From assembly GCA_028709385.1 (NCBI GenBank), contig JAQVXD010000015.1:1-55103 (forward strand): 55,103 bases of DNA, given 5' to 3'. Shown piece after piece: positions 1 to 8,541 of this stretch. Within the stretch, counting starts at the first letter, position 1. Each line of letters begins with the position of its first letter. Position numbers and translations under genes: made by a program. The notes under the pieces were generated by a model, which did not search any database, was not told the DNA's origin, and saw only the letters and a list, made by a program, of their open reading frames with translations. Source of the stretch: Fermentimonas sp. Lineage in GTDB: Bacteria > Bacteroidota > Bacteroidia > Bacteroidales > Dysgonomonadaceae.

Positions 1-1077
1 GGGTTAACTTGGAAATGGAAACGCTATCTTGAATACGAGCCAAAAGGTGAAGGCAGATTCTCTTATCCATCGGCTATTCAGGGTAAAGATGGACGAGTAC
101 ATGTTACATATTCTCATCATACACCGGTGGGTAAAACCATCAAACATGTTTCATTCATGCCAGAATGGGTTAAAGAAAATAGTCATGGAGAGACTAACGC
201 TGAGAAACTAGGATTTCCTAAAGGCAAGAAAGTTCTTCTTCTTCACATGGACGATTTGGGTATGAGCAATGAAGCAAATGAGGCAGGTAAGTTTTATATT
301 AAGAATAATTATATTTTATCTGGTGCTGTAATGATGCCATGTGATTTTTCAACCGAATTCATACAATGGGTAAAAGAAGTATCTAAAGCAGATATCGGTG
401 TGCATCTCACTCATACTAGTGAATGGAAAACATGGAGATGGTCTCCTGTTGCTGATCATAGTAAAGTGCCAGGACTAATAGACCCGGACGGGAAGATATG
501 GAGAAGCGTTTTAGAAACTGTAAATAACGCTACTTATCAAGAGATAGAACTAGAGACAAGGGCACAAATTAATAAGATGATTGACTTGGGTTACATGCCA
601 ACACATATAGACACTCATATGGGAACACTTTACGGATCTGCAAGTTTTTTAAAAGTTTTACTTGATATTGCTGAAGAGTATAAAATTCCTGCTAATGCTA
701 TTGACCTTTCAAATCCAAAAGTGGCTGCTTTTTACAGATCAGAAGGATATCCTATTGGTAAAGATGTTATAGAAATGTTGAATGAATATAATTTACCTCT
801 ATTGGATAATTTTGGCAGTGTACCTAAAGGTGATAGCTACGAAAATGTTAAATCTAATTTCTTTAGTTATGTAAACTCACTTGAGCCGGGTCTGACAGAA
901 ATAATATTCCACCCTTCATTTGAGACAGAAAATATGAAGAGTATAACTGGTTCTTGGCAACAACGAGCATGGGAAGCAGAAATGTTTTCTGATTCTGAAG
1001 TGATTCAGTTCTTACAGGAATATGATATAATAATTACAACTTGGCGTGAAATTATGGAACGATTTAATCGTAGATGA
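1..1077 (+). CDS. Sialidase-like (BNR) / YdjC-ChbG deacetylase fusion, 5' end cut off
   Basis: The reading frame is open from the first base of the window to the TGA at 1075-1077, so this is the last 358 residues of a longer protein. Residues 1-60 resemble the C-terminal end of secreted sialidase-like six-bladed propellers (a SYPSAIQ strand, a DGRVHVTYS strand and a final TIKHV strand). Residues 65-358 are a YdjC/ChbG-type carbohydrate deacetylase: the metal-site Asp pair in HMDDLG (residues 84-85), a His in GVHLTH (135) and two His in THIDTH (202 and 206). Family members remove N-acetyl groups from oligosaccharides. A GTG at 127 could be called as a start, but it lies inside the sialidase-like part and would cut a conserved strand, so I read one continuous fusion. 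The next gene faces it with only 5 bases between the stop codons. Sialidase activity itself cannot be judged because the catalytic part lies outside. Confidence 0.8.
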   Translation, partial: GLTWKWKRYLEYEPKGEGRFSYPSAIQGKDGRVHVTYSHHTPVGKTIKHVSFMPEWVKENSHGETNAEKLGFPKGKKVLLLHMDDLGMSNEANEAGKFYIKNNYILSGAVMMPCDFSTEFIQWVKEVSKADIGVHLTHTSEWKTWRWSPVADHSKVPGLIDPDGKIWRSVLETVNNATYQEIELETRAQINKMIDLGYMPTHIDTHMGTLYGSASFLKVLLDIAEEYKIPANAIDLSNPKVAAFYRSEGYPIGKDVIEMLNEYNLPLLDNFGSVPKGDSYENVKSNFFSYVNSLEPGLTEIIFHPSFETENMKSITGSWQQRAWEAEMFSDSEVIQFLQEYDIIITTWREIMERFNRR

Positions 1078-1082
1078 TTCAA

Positions 1083-2300
1083 TTACTTTATTAATGTAAA
1101 GCTATCAAAGAGTTTTCCTTCGGCTGTAAAAGACTCAAACTGTAAAACATTGTCATCTATAGTAATGATCTGATATAGTTGTTTAAATGCACCTGAGCGC
1201 TCCATCCAGTCCTTGTCTCCTGCTTCATACATTTTAGGACCGCTAACTGAGACAGCATACATTACTTTGTGATTATTTTCAGGATTATCTGTATATCTAC
1301 CTCTTCCATAAGAATGATCGTGTCCCGAAAGCACCAAATCAACTTTATATTTCTCAAGTATAGGCTGAAAGTTATCACGAAGGTACTTATTATCTCTATT
1401 TTCTTTAGGAGAATAGAATGGAAGATGCGTGGAAACTATAACCCACTCTTTAGCGTTTGATTGCAAAACAGAATCCAACCAAACTTTTTGAGCTTCAAGC
1501 TTATTGCCATATTCATATCTCAACTCAGATTCAACAGCTGAGTCTATAATAATAAATTTCATGTTATTGTGATCTACTACAAAACATGTTCCTTCTAAAC
1601 CTTTTGGTCCATTTGTTGGCTGTGTAAACTGTGTATTCCAATGCTGATCAAGCACCATATCTTTATACTCATGATTTCCCGGAGTCATAACTTGTGGTAT
1701 CATACTATAAATAAAAGAATCGGCGTAAAACCACTCATGCCACTCCAAATCTCTCCCAGCTCTATTTATCAGGTCGCCACTACTTAGTATGAATTCACTT
1801 TCAGGTGCATGTCGATATGCAGAACGTATCACTCTGGACCATTGAGACTTTAAGTCGCTCTGAGAGTCACCAAGGTATATAAAAGAGAATTTACCTTCAT
1901 TGGCAGGTGCCTTAAACTCATACCACTCGCTCCAATATTCACCTGAGCCAACTCTATACAGATACTTTTCATCTGGCGTAAGATCAGTAAGCACAAACGA
2001 ATGTTGATTTGCTTCAAGTACCGGCTCTTCTCCATATAAATGATTTGTTAAGGTAGTTTTAGCTTTAAACGTTTTAGAGTTTTCTCTGCTTACTGGACCA
2101 TCTGATGCGGACTGTATTTCGCAATACCCCTCAATAACCGACACATCAGTTCGCCAGGTAACTGCTACTGATGTAGACGGACTATCTGTTAAATTAAGTA
2201 TCACTCTATCAGGATAAGCTGAAGGAGAATTAATTTGTGCAATAATCGTAATAGTTGACACTAAAAACGTTAATACCAAAACTACTTTTTGTTTATTCAT
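1083..2300 (-). CDS. Secreted purple-acid-phosphatase-like metallophosphoesterase
   Basis: The 405-residue protein starts at the ATG at 2300; an upstream in-frame ATG at 2333 would put 11 polar residues before an otherwise clean signal peptide (MNKQKVVLVL, hydrophobic core, then AQ). After the signal comes a fibronectin-III-like domain of the purple acid phosphatase N-terminal type (about residues 25-130). A calcineurin-like phosphoesterase domain follows, with the metal-ligand motifs in the expected order: GDSQ (144-147), GDLINR (175-180), GNHE (208-211), STHLP, and GHDH (326-329). It should hydrolyse phosphate esters in the periplasm or at the cell surface; the substrate cannot be read from the sequence. 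It converges with the deacetylase fusion gene and diverges from thyA across a 296-base gap. Confidence 0.87.
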   Translation of the reverse strand: MNKQKVVLVLTFLVSTITIIAQINSPSAYPDRVILNLTDSPSTSVAVTWRTDVSVIEGYCEIQSASDGPVSRENSKTFKAKTTLTNHLYGEEPVLEANQHSFVLTDLTPDEKYLYRVGSGEYWSEWYEFKAPANEGKFSFIYLGDSQSDLKSQWSRVIRSAYRHAPESEFILSSGDLINRAGRDLEWHEWFYADSFIYSMIPQVMTPGNHEYKDMVLDQHWNTQFTQPTNGPKGLEGTCFVVDHNNMKFIIIDSAVESELRYEYGNKLEAQKVWLDSVLQSNAKEWVIVSTHLPFYSPKENRDNKYLRDNFQPILEKYKVDLVLSGHDHSYGRGRYTDNPENNHKVMYAVSVSGPKMYEAGDKDWMERSGAFKQLYQIITIDDNVLQFESFTAEGKLFDSFTLIK

Positions 2301-2486
2301 ATAATAATTTATTTTTGAAATGTTACACAGCATTTATAGTTTTACAAATAATGGAATTTTCAAACAAAAAAAACACATTTAAATTGACAATAACCAATGG
2401 TATTTTTTATCGAGTTACACCAACGTACAATCCATGGATTGAAAATTGATCACAAAACTCATAAAATATTATGTTGCAACTTAAAC

Positions 2487-2516
2487 TTGTACTCAGGAAA
2501 AAAACAGTTATTTTTG
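2487..2516 (+). promoter_or_regulatory. Predicted Bacteroidetes-type promoter of thyA-folA
   Basis: A TTG-containing -33 element at 2487-2490 is followed after 18 bases by TATTTTTG at 2509-2516, matching the TAnnTTTG -7 consensus. Transcription would begin near 2523, giving a leader of about 75 bases. The rest of the 2301-2596 gap is A+T-rich and shows no open frame or clear hairpin. Confidence 0.45.
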
Positions 2517-2596
2517 TCTGTTACTGAAATCTGAGTAATTATTTAAAATACTCATCTCTGATTATAGTTAATTAGATAAAAGGACAAAACGAAAAT

Positions 2597-3391
2597 ATGA
2601 AACAATATCTTGATTTATTACAAAGAGTGCTTGACGAAGGGGTTAAAAAAGAAGACCGAACAGGCACAGGAACTATCAGCATATTCGGACATCAAAGCCG
2701 GTATAGCATGAGTGACGGGTTTCCGGTACTTACGACAAAAAAACTTAGTCTGAAATCAATTATATACGAATTACTTTGGTTCCTGAAGGGAGATACCAAT
2801 ATAAAATACTTGAATGATAATGGTGTACGTATATGGGATGAGTGGGCTGAAGAAAATGGTGACCTCGGTCATATATACGGTTATCAGTGGCGCTCTTGGC
2901 CAGACTATAACGGAGGTCATATAGATCAGATTTCACGGGTGGTGAATGATATAAAAAACAATCCTGACTCAAGACGATTAATTGTGAGTTCATGGAATGT
3001 TGCAGATCTTTCTAATATGAATCTACCTCCTTGCCATGCTTTCTTCCAGTTTTATGTGGCAGACGGTAAGCTTAGTCTGCAATTATACCAGAGAAGTGCA
3101 GATTTGTTTCTTGGGGTTCCATTTAATATTGCATCCTATTCACTGCTCCTGAAAATGATGGCTCAGGTAACTAACCTTGAAGAGGGTGATTTTATTCACA
3201 CTTTTGGCGATGCACATATTTATTCAAATCATATTGAACAGGTAAAACTACAGCTTTCAAGAGAGCCTCGTGCACTGCCGCAATTGAATATCAACCCTGA
3301 TATAAAAGATATTTTCAGCTTCAGATATGAAGATTTTGAGCTTGTAAATTATGATCCGCACCCACATATTAAAGGAAAAGTTTCTGTATGA
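2597..3391 (+). CDS. thyA: Thymidylate synthase
   Basis: The 264-residue protein has the length of E. coli ThyA and aligns with it without gaps up to the active site: the nucleophile is Cys146 in [10 protein letters not shown], as in E. coli. Other hallmarks are the phosphate-binding Arg in EDRTGTGT, the SRR arginines near residues 125-127, the [13 protein letters not shown] block and the conserved [10 protein letters not shown] ending. It converts dUMP to dTMP with methylenetetrahydrofolate, producing dihydrofolate. The next gene encodes dihydrofolate reductase, which regenerates the cofactor, and overlaps it by 4 bases (ATGA at 3388-3391), so the two are translationally coupled. Confidence 0.98.
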   Translation: MKQYLDLLQRVLDEGVKKEDRTGTGTISIFGHQSRYSMSDGFPVLTTKKLSLKSIIYELLWFLKGDTNIKYLNDNGVRIWDEWAEENGDLGHIYGYQWRSWPDYNGGHIDQISRVVNDIKNNPDSRRLIVSSWNVADLSNMNLPPCHAFFQFYVADGKLSLQLYQRSADLFLGVPFNIASYSLLLKMMAQVTNLEEGDFIHTFGDAHIYSNHIEQVKLQLSREPRALPQLNINPDIKDIFSFRYEDFELVNYDPHPHIKGKVSV

Positions 3392-3882
3392 AAGCTATAG
3401 TAGTTGTAATAGATGAAAATAATGGAATTGGCAAAAACGGAGGATTACTTTGTCATTTACCGAATGATTTGAAGCATTTTAAACAGATTACTACAGGACA
3501 TACCATCATTATGGGAAGGAAGACTTATGAGTCATTGCCAAAAGGTGCATTGCCTAATCGAATTAATATTGTAATCACTTCTGCTGATAAAGAAAAGTTT
3601 CCCGGTTGCATCGTTGTTCGTTCTGTTGAAGAAGCTCTATCTGTAAGTGAGGATCACGAGAAAGTGTTTATAATAGGTGGTGGAGAACTTTACCGCTCTA
3701 CCTTTCACCTGGCAGACACTCTCTACTTAACCCTTATTCATAATACTTTTGAAGATGCAGATACTTTTTTTCCGGAAATAGATTACAATGATTGGCAACT
3801 TATAGATGAAGAAAAATATGAAGAAGACGAAAGACATATATATGATTACTCATTCAAGACTTATGTAAAAAGGGATAAATAA
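3388..3882 (+). CDS. folA: Dihydrofolate reductase
   Basis: The 164-residue protein reduces dihydrofolate to tetrahydrofolate with NADPH. The N-terminal strand, NGIGKNGGL loop, LPNDL with the catalytic acid Asp27, the [15 protein letters not shown] nucleotide-binding segment and the IIGGGELYR motif are all present. The residue at the position of the almost invariant Trp22 is Cys (codon TGT, CHLPND instead of WHLPND). The start overlaps the thyA stop, so the start codon is secure. No second dihydrofolate reductase is visible in the window. Confidence 0.96.
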   Translation: MKAIVVVIDENNGIGKNGGLLCHLPNDLKHFKQITTGHTIIMGRKTYESLPKGALPNRINIVITSADKEKFPGCIVVRSVEEALSVSEDHEKVFIIGGGELYRSTFHLADTLYLTLIHNTFEDADTFFPEIDYNDWQLIDEEKYEEDERHIYDYSFKTYVKRDK

Positions 3883-3960
3883 TTATGCCAATCCTTTAGT
3901 TTTTGTTATTTTTACCATCTAGTACTATTTTTAAATGTAAAACATCAATATGTTGAAAGA

Positions 3961-6900
3961 ATGACTGCATACTTGTATCGAATATCATTAATACTAATAT
4001 CGTTCATTATTTCCTTTCCTCTTTTTTCACAGAATATTGAGGAAGATTCTTTAAAAAATCGACTAAGTGAGGTGTTAACCGAATTATACAGGGAGACATT
4101 GCAAAGTCAGGGAGTTGTATCCGTGGAAAGTCTCGCATTTAACGAAAAAAAGAAAAACATCAAACTCATTACTAATCTTTCACTTTCATATCTTCCTATG
4201 AGGGACCATCTGGTGCAACAAATATATGACAGCGTTAGAGATTATTTGCCCAAAGACAAGAATAGTTATCTTATTGAAATTTACTCAGATAATGCAGAAA
4301 TCAACCATTTAATCCCAAATTTTTATCGATCAAAGAATAAAGACAGAAATAGAATAATTAATAATAAGGTAAATAAGCCGTTAGTTTATCCTGTATCTAA
4401 CCCCGCAGGAGATTTTAAGAATGGTTTACAAAATAATCACATTGCACTTTGGCAGAGCCATGGATGGTATTATGAGCAGAAATTGGGTCGTTGGGAATGG
4501 CAAAGAGCAAGAATTTTTCGAACGGTAGAAGATCTTTATACACAGAGTTATGTACTCCCTTTTCTGGTTCCTATGCTTGAAAATGCCGGAGCGAACGTAC
4601 TCCTTCCAAGAGAGAGGGATTATAATAAATTGGAGTTAATTATTGACAAAGAAGGCAACAGTTCCGGTGTATACAACGAGATTAATGGAAAAGAAAAATG
4701 GGGTGACAGCGATGTTGCCGGATTTGCCGACACTAAAGAGTTTTATACTGATGGCGAGAACCCTTTCAGGATGGGTAAAGCAAGACAAATTAAAACTATT
4801 TCCAGAGGCGATGAAAGTATTGCCGAATGGATTCCGGAGATAACTGAAAATGGCAAATATGGTGTTTATATCTCTTATCAAACTCTGAAAAAGAGTAGTG
4901 ATGACGCTTTATATAGCGTTTATCATTCAGGAGGGAAAACTGATTTCAGGGTAAACCAGCAGATGGGGGGCGGCACATGGATATTTCTTGGATATTTTGA
5001 TTTTGAAACAGGAAAAAATAATAAGATAACACTTTCCAATAAAAGCAGTAAAGCAAGCAGGTTGATAACTGCTGATGCCGTAAAAATTGGTGGAGGAATG
5101 GGAAATATTGCCCGATTGCCTCATCCTGAAGGTCTTGATTCAGAAAACATTAAAAGCTCAGATAATTCTGTACAGATCATAGATAAAGAAAATGGAGATT
5201 CAACAGCCAACAGACTACAATCTTTAATAAATTACACTCCTGAGATAAGCGGATACCCCAGATATACTGAAGGTGCCCGTTATTGGATGCAGTGGGCGGG
5301 TGTTCCTGACACAATATATAACCGAAATGAGAGCAAGAATGATTATACAGATGACTATGCCAGTCGCGGTGCTTGGGTTAACTGGCTTGCCGGCGGATCA
5401 AAAGTTTTACCGAATGAAAAAGGATTAAATGTCCCCCTTGATCTGGCATTTGCTTTCCACACAGATGCAGGCACTTTTTGGGGAGATACAATTGTGGGTA
5501 CCCTTGGCATTTTTATGACCCATTTCAACGATGAAGTATTTGAAAATGGAAAATCCAGATGGGCTTCACGAGATTTGACTGACTTGATTATGGAAGAAAT
5601 TGTTTCTGATATTCGAAGAGAATTTGAACCCGACTGGACAAGACGTCATCTTTGGAACAGATCATATGCTGAAGCAAGAATGCCTAACGTGCCTACAATG
5701 TTGCTTGAATTGCTTTCTCATCAGAATTTTGCGGATATGCGATACGGATTGGATCCTACTTTTCGTTTTTTGGTGAGCAGGTCAATTTATAAAGGTATGC
5801 TAAAGTTTATAGCCACTCAATACAACAGGCCTTATGTAGTGCAGCCTTTACCGGTTAAGGATTTTAGTATAACATTTACAGATGAAACAGAGGTTCAAAT
5901 AAATTGGAATCCTACAGTTGATGAATCAGAACCTACTGCATTTCCAACAAACTACATTCTATACACAGGGATTGATGGTGGTGGTTTTGATAACGGTGTC
6001 CTAGTAAACAATAACAGTTATAAAACTGAAATTAAAAAGGATCAAATCTATAGTTTTAAGGTAGCAGCAGCAAATGAAGGTGGAGTTAGTTTTCCTTCAG
6101 AAGTATTATCAGTATGCAGAAAATCTGATCAAAAGGGTGAAGTATTAATAGTGAACGGTTTTACCCGAACTTCTGCTCCATTTAGTTTTACAACATCTGA
6201 GGACAGCATTGCAGGTTTTGTTGGAAATATTGATAATGGTGTACCATATATTGCTGATTATCACTTCATAGGTCAAATGCATGAGTTCAGAAGAGTGATT
6301 CCCTGGATGGATGATGATGCATCAGGTTTTGGAGACAGTGATGCAAACTATGAAACTACAAAAATTGCTGGGAATTCATTTAATTATCCTTACACTCACG
6401 GAGCTGCATTTGCTAATGCAGGATATTCTTTTGTGTCTAGCTCTGCGAGTGCTGTTGAATCCGGTTCAGTTAAAATGGATAACTACTACGCAGTAGATTG
6501 GATATTGGGCAAACAAAGAGAATGGGTGGTTGCCCGTGGTGCAAAACCTCCTAAATATAAAACTTTCTCAAAAGAGAATCAACAATTAATAACGGAATAT
6601 TGTAATAGCGGAGGCAACATAATTATAAGTGGTGCATTTGTTGGCACTGATCTGTGGGATAATCGTTTTGCAGACAAAGAAGACAGAGAATGGGCGCAAA
6701 ATACTTTAAAATATAAGTGGCGAAATAACTACGGTGCTGTTACAGGAAATATAAAATCAGTACCTTCACCATTTCATTCAATTACAGGCAATTTTAAATA
6801 CTATAATACATTAAACAGCAAAGGCTATGTTGTAGAAAATCCTGATGCAATTGAACCGGCTGATGATAATGCATTCACCATTTTCCGTTATACTGAAAAC

Positions 6901-7032
6901 AATCTCAGCGCAGGAGTTTTATATAAAAGTGATAATTATAACAGCTGTATTTTGGGATTCCCTATTGAGTCAATTACAGAACAGTTTAAGATTAACTTAC
7001 TAATTGAAAATATATTGCAGGCATTTGAATAG
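3961..7032 (+). CDS. Secreted Amidase_3-like protein of the 'xanthan lyase' (golvesin C-terminal-like) type
   Basis: The 1023-residue exported protein has a signal peptide at 1-24. Relatives in Bacteroides are often labelled xanthan lyase, but the core looks like a zinc N-acetylmuramoyl-L-alanine amidase of the Amidase_3 fold: His167 (WQSHG), Glu190 (FRTVED), His500 (FHTDAG) and Glu583 (TMLLELLSH) stand where the zinc ligands and catalytic Glu are expected. Between the first and second halves, at about 225-375, sits a beta-rich golvesin/xanthan-lyase-like domain (YGVYISYQ, GTWIFLGYF). A fibronectin-III-like module (about 625-720) and a C-terminal Rossmann-like or flavodoxin-like domain follow. 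Zinc binding and amidase activity are inferred from motif order. It heads the peptidoglycan salvage run, 54 bases before the glycosyltransferase, which fits cell-wall cleavage better than xanthan breakdown. Confidence 0.75.
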   Translation: MTAYLYRISLILISFIISFPLFSQNIEEDSLKNRLSEVLTELYRETLQSQGVVSVESLAFNEKKKNIKLITNLSLSYLPMRDHLVQQIYDSVRDYLPKDKNSYLIEIYSDNAEINHLIPNFYRSKNKDRNRIINNKVNKPLVYPVSNPAGDFKNGLQNNHIALWQSHGWYYEQKLGRWEWQRARIFRTVEDLYTQSYVLPFLVPMLENAGANVLLPRERDYNKLELIIDKEGNSSGVYNEINGKEKWGDSDVAGFADTKEFYTDGENPFRMGKARQIKTISRGDESIAEWIPEITENGKYGVYISYQTLKKSSDDALYSVYHSGGKTDFRVNQQMGGGTWIFLGYFDFETGKNNKITLSNKSSKASRLITADAVKIGGGMGNIARLPHPEGLDSENIKSSDNSVQIIDKENGDSTANRLQSLINYTPEISGYPRYTEGARYWMQWAGVPDTIYNRNESKNDYTDDYASRGAWVNWLAGGSKVLPNEKGLNVPLDLAFAFHTDAGTFWGDTIVGTLGIFMTHFNDEVFENGKSRWASRDLTDLIMEEIVSDIRREFEPDWTRRHLWNRSYAEARMPNVPTMLLELLSHQNFADMRYGLDPTFRFLVSRSIYKGMLKFIATQYNRPYVVQPLPVKDFSITFTDETEVQINWNPTVDESEPTAFPTNYILYTGIDGGGFDNGVLVNNNSYKTEIKKDQIYSFKVAAANEGGVSFPSEVLSVCRKSDQKGEVLIVNGFTRTSAPFSFTTSEDSIAGFVGNIDNGVPYIADYHFIGQMHEFRRVIPWMDDDASGFGDSDANYETTKIAGNSFNYPYTHGAAFANAGYSFVSSSASAVESGSVKMDNYYAVDWILGKQREWVVARGAKPPKYKTFSKENQQLITEYCNSGGNIIISGAFVGTDLWDNRFADKEDREWAQNTLKYKWRNNYGAVTGNIKSVPSPFHSITGNFKYYNTLNSKGYVVENPDAIEPADDNAFTIFRYTENNLSAGVLYKSDNYNSCILGFPIESITEQFKINLLIENILQAFE

Positions 7033-7086
7033 TTACCTGTTTATTATCAACATACTTTACATCAAAATAACATAAAGCTTATCAAT

Positions 7087-8541
7087 ATGAAAAAAACAGA
7101 TGCATTCATTCTATACTCCGAACCTGATCACGCACTAAAAACAGTGACTGAACTGCAGAAGTCAGAAAAAATAAACAAAATCTATCTGCTAACTCCTGAA
7201 AATATTAAAGAGACAATCAAAGGTTGTAGTAACATTGTAATTGATGTACTTCATAGCAGTAACACAATCAAAAAGATAGCTCAAAAAACAAAAGCAGACT
7301 ATACGGCTATTTATATAAAATCAACAACTTTGAAGTTGGGTTATTTTGCTTTAGAACGCATGATACTGATTGCTGAAGACAGTAGTGCAGGGATGGTTTA
7401 TTCTGATTATTTCGCTATTATTGGCAGCGAGAAAAAGAACCATCCTGTAATAGATTATCAGGAGGGCAGTTTGAGAGATGATTTTAACTTCGGTTCATTT
7501 ATTCTATTCAACAGTAAGGTTTTCAAAAAAGCCGCAAAAAGAATGAAAAATGATGAGTATAAATTTGCAGGCTTTTATGATTTACGACTTAAAGTTTCTC
7601 AAAAAGCTGAACTTGTTCATATAAATGAATACTTATACACTGAAATAGAAGAAGATGCAAGAGATTCCGGCAAGAAGATATTTGATTATGTTGATCCTAA
7701 AAACCGTCAGTTACAGATTGAGATGGAAAAGGCTTGTACTCAACACTTAAAGGATGTGGGTGCTTATCTTGAACCTGTCTTCAAGCCTGTGGAATTTAAC
7801 ATGGCAACATTCGAATATGAAGCTTCAGTTATTATTCCTGTACGTAACAGGATCAAAACCATAAAAGATGCTATATCATCAGTTTTAAGACAGAAAACCG
7901 ATTTCAAATTCAACCTTATTGTTGTTGACAACCACTCCACAGACGGAACAACTGAGGCTATAGATGACTTCAGAGATGATGCACGACTAATACATTTAAT
8001 CCCCGAACGTAACGACCTTGGTATTGGCGGATGCTGGAACCTTGGTGTTCATCATCCTGAATGCGGTAAATTTACAGTTCAGCTTGACAGTGATGATATT
8101 TACAGTGGTGAAGATACCTTACAGAAAATAGTAAATGCTTTCTACGAACAAAATTGCGCAATGGTTGTAGGCACCTATCAAATGACAAACTTTGATTTAG
8201 AGATGATTCCACCCGGGATAATTGACCATAGAGAATGGACTCCCGAAAATGGCCGAAACAATGCATTAAGGATAAACGGACTGGGAGCCCCCAGGGCTTT
8301 CCATACTCCTGTACTGCGTGAAATCAAATTACCTAATACCAGTTACGGAGAAGATTATGCTGTCGGTTTAAATATCTCACGAAACTACCAGATTGGCAGG
8401 TTGTATGATGTTTTGTATCTGTGCCGACGTTGGGAAGATAACTCAGATGCATCACTTGATATAGTTAAGATGAATGGACATAACCTTTATAAAGATAGAA
8501 TAAGAACATGGGAACTTCAGGCGAGAAAGAAATTAAAATGA
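7087..8541 (+). CDS. Two-domain family 2 glycosyltransferase
   Basis: The 484-residue protein lacks a signal peptide and membrane segments. Residues 245-480 form a GT-A family 2 domain: ASVIIPVRNR strand, VVDNHSTDGT nucleotide-binding segment, and the metal-binding LDSDD at 333-337. The first 240 residues look like a second, more diverged GT-A-like half (AGMVYSDYF at about 110). The sugar donor and acceptor cannot be read from the sequence. Its stop codon overlaps the start of the SpoIID/LytB gene by 4 bases (ATGA at 8538-8541), so production of the two is likely coupled. A sugar-transferring enzyme inside a salvage operon is unexpected; it may modify recycled muropeptides or an envelope glycan. 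Confidence 0.82.
   Translation: MKKTDAFILYSEPDHALKTVTELQKSEKINKIYLLTPENIKETIKGCSNIVIDVLHSSNTIKKIAQKTKADYTAIYIKSTTLKLGYFALERMILIAEDSSAGMVYSDYFAIIGSEKKNHPVIDYQEGSLRDDFNFGSFILFNSKVFKKAAKRMKNDEYKFAGFYDLRLKVSQKAELVHINEYLYTEIEEDARDSGKKIFDYVDPKNRQLQIEMEKACTQHLKDVGAYLEPVFKPVEFNMATFEYEASVIIPVRNRIKTIKDAISSVLRQKTDFKFNLIVVDNHSTDGTTEAIDDFRDDARLIHLIPERNDLGIGGCWNLGVHHPECGKFTVQLDSDDIYSGEDTLQKIVNAFYEQNCAMVVGTYQMTNFDLEMIPPGIIDHREWTPENGRNNALRINGLGAPRAFHTPVLREIKLPNTSYGEDYAVGLNISRNYQIGRLYDVLYLCRRWEDNSDASLDIVKMNGHNLYKDRIRTWELQARKKLK

Noticed and set aside
127-1077. A free-standing deacetylase gene starting with GTG at 127
   Set aside because: The frame continues open upstream to the window edge and the GTG lies inside a conserved sialidase-like strand.
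3961-7032. Literal xanthan lyase function
   Set aside because: The visible residues match a zinc amidase better, and the operon concerns peptidoglycan; the name is carried only by family tradition.
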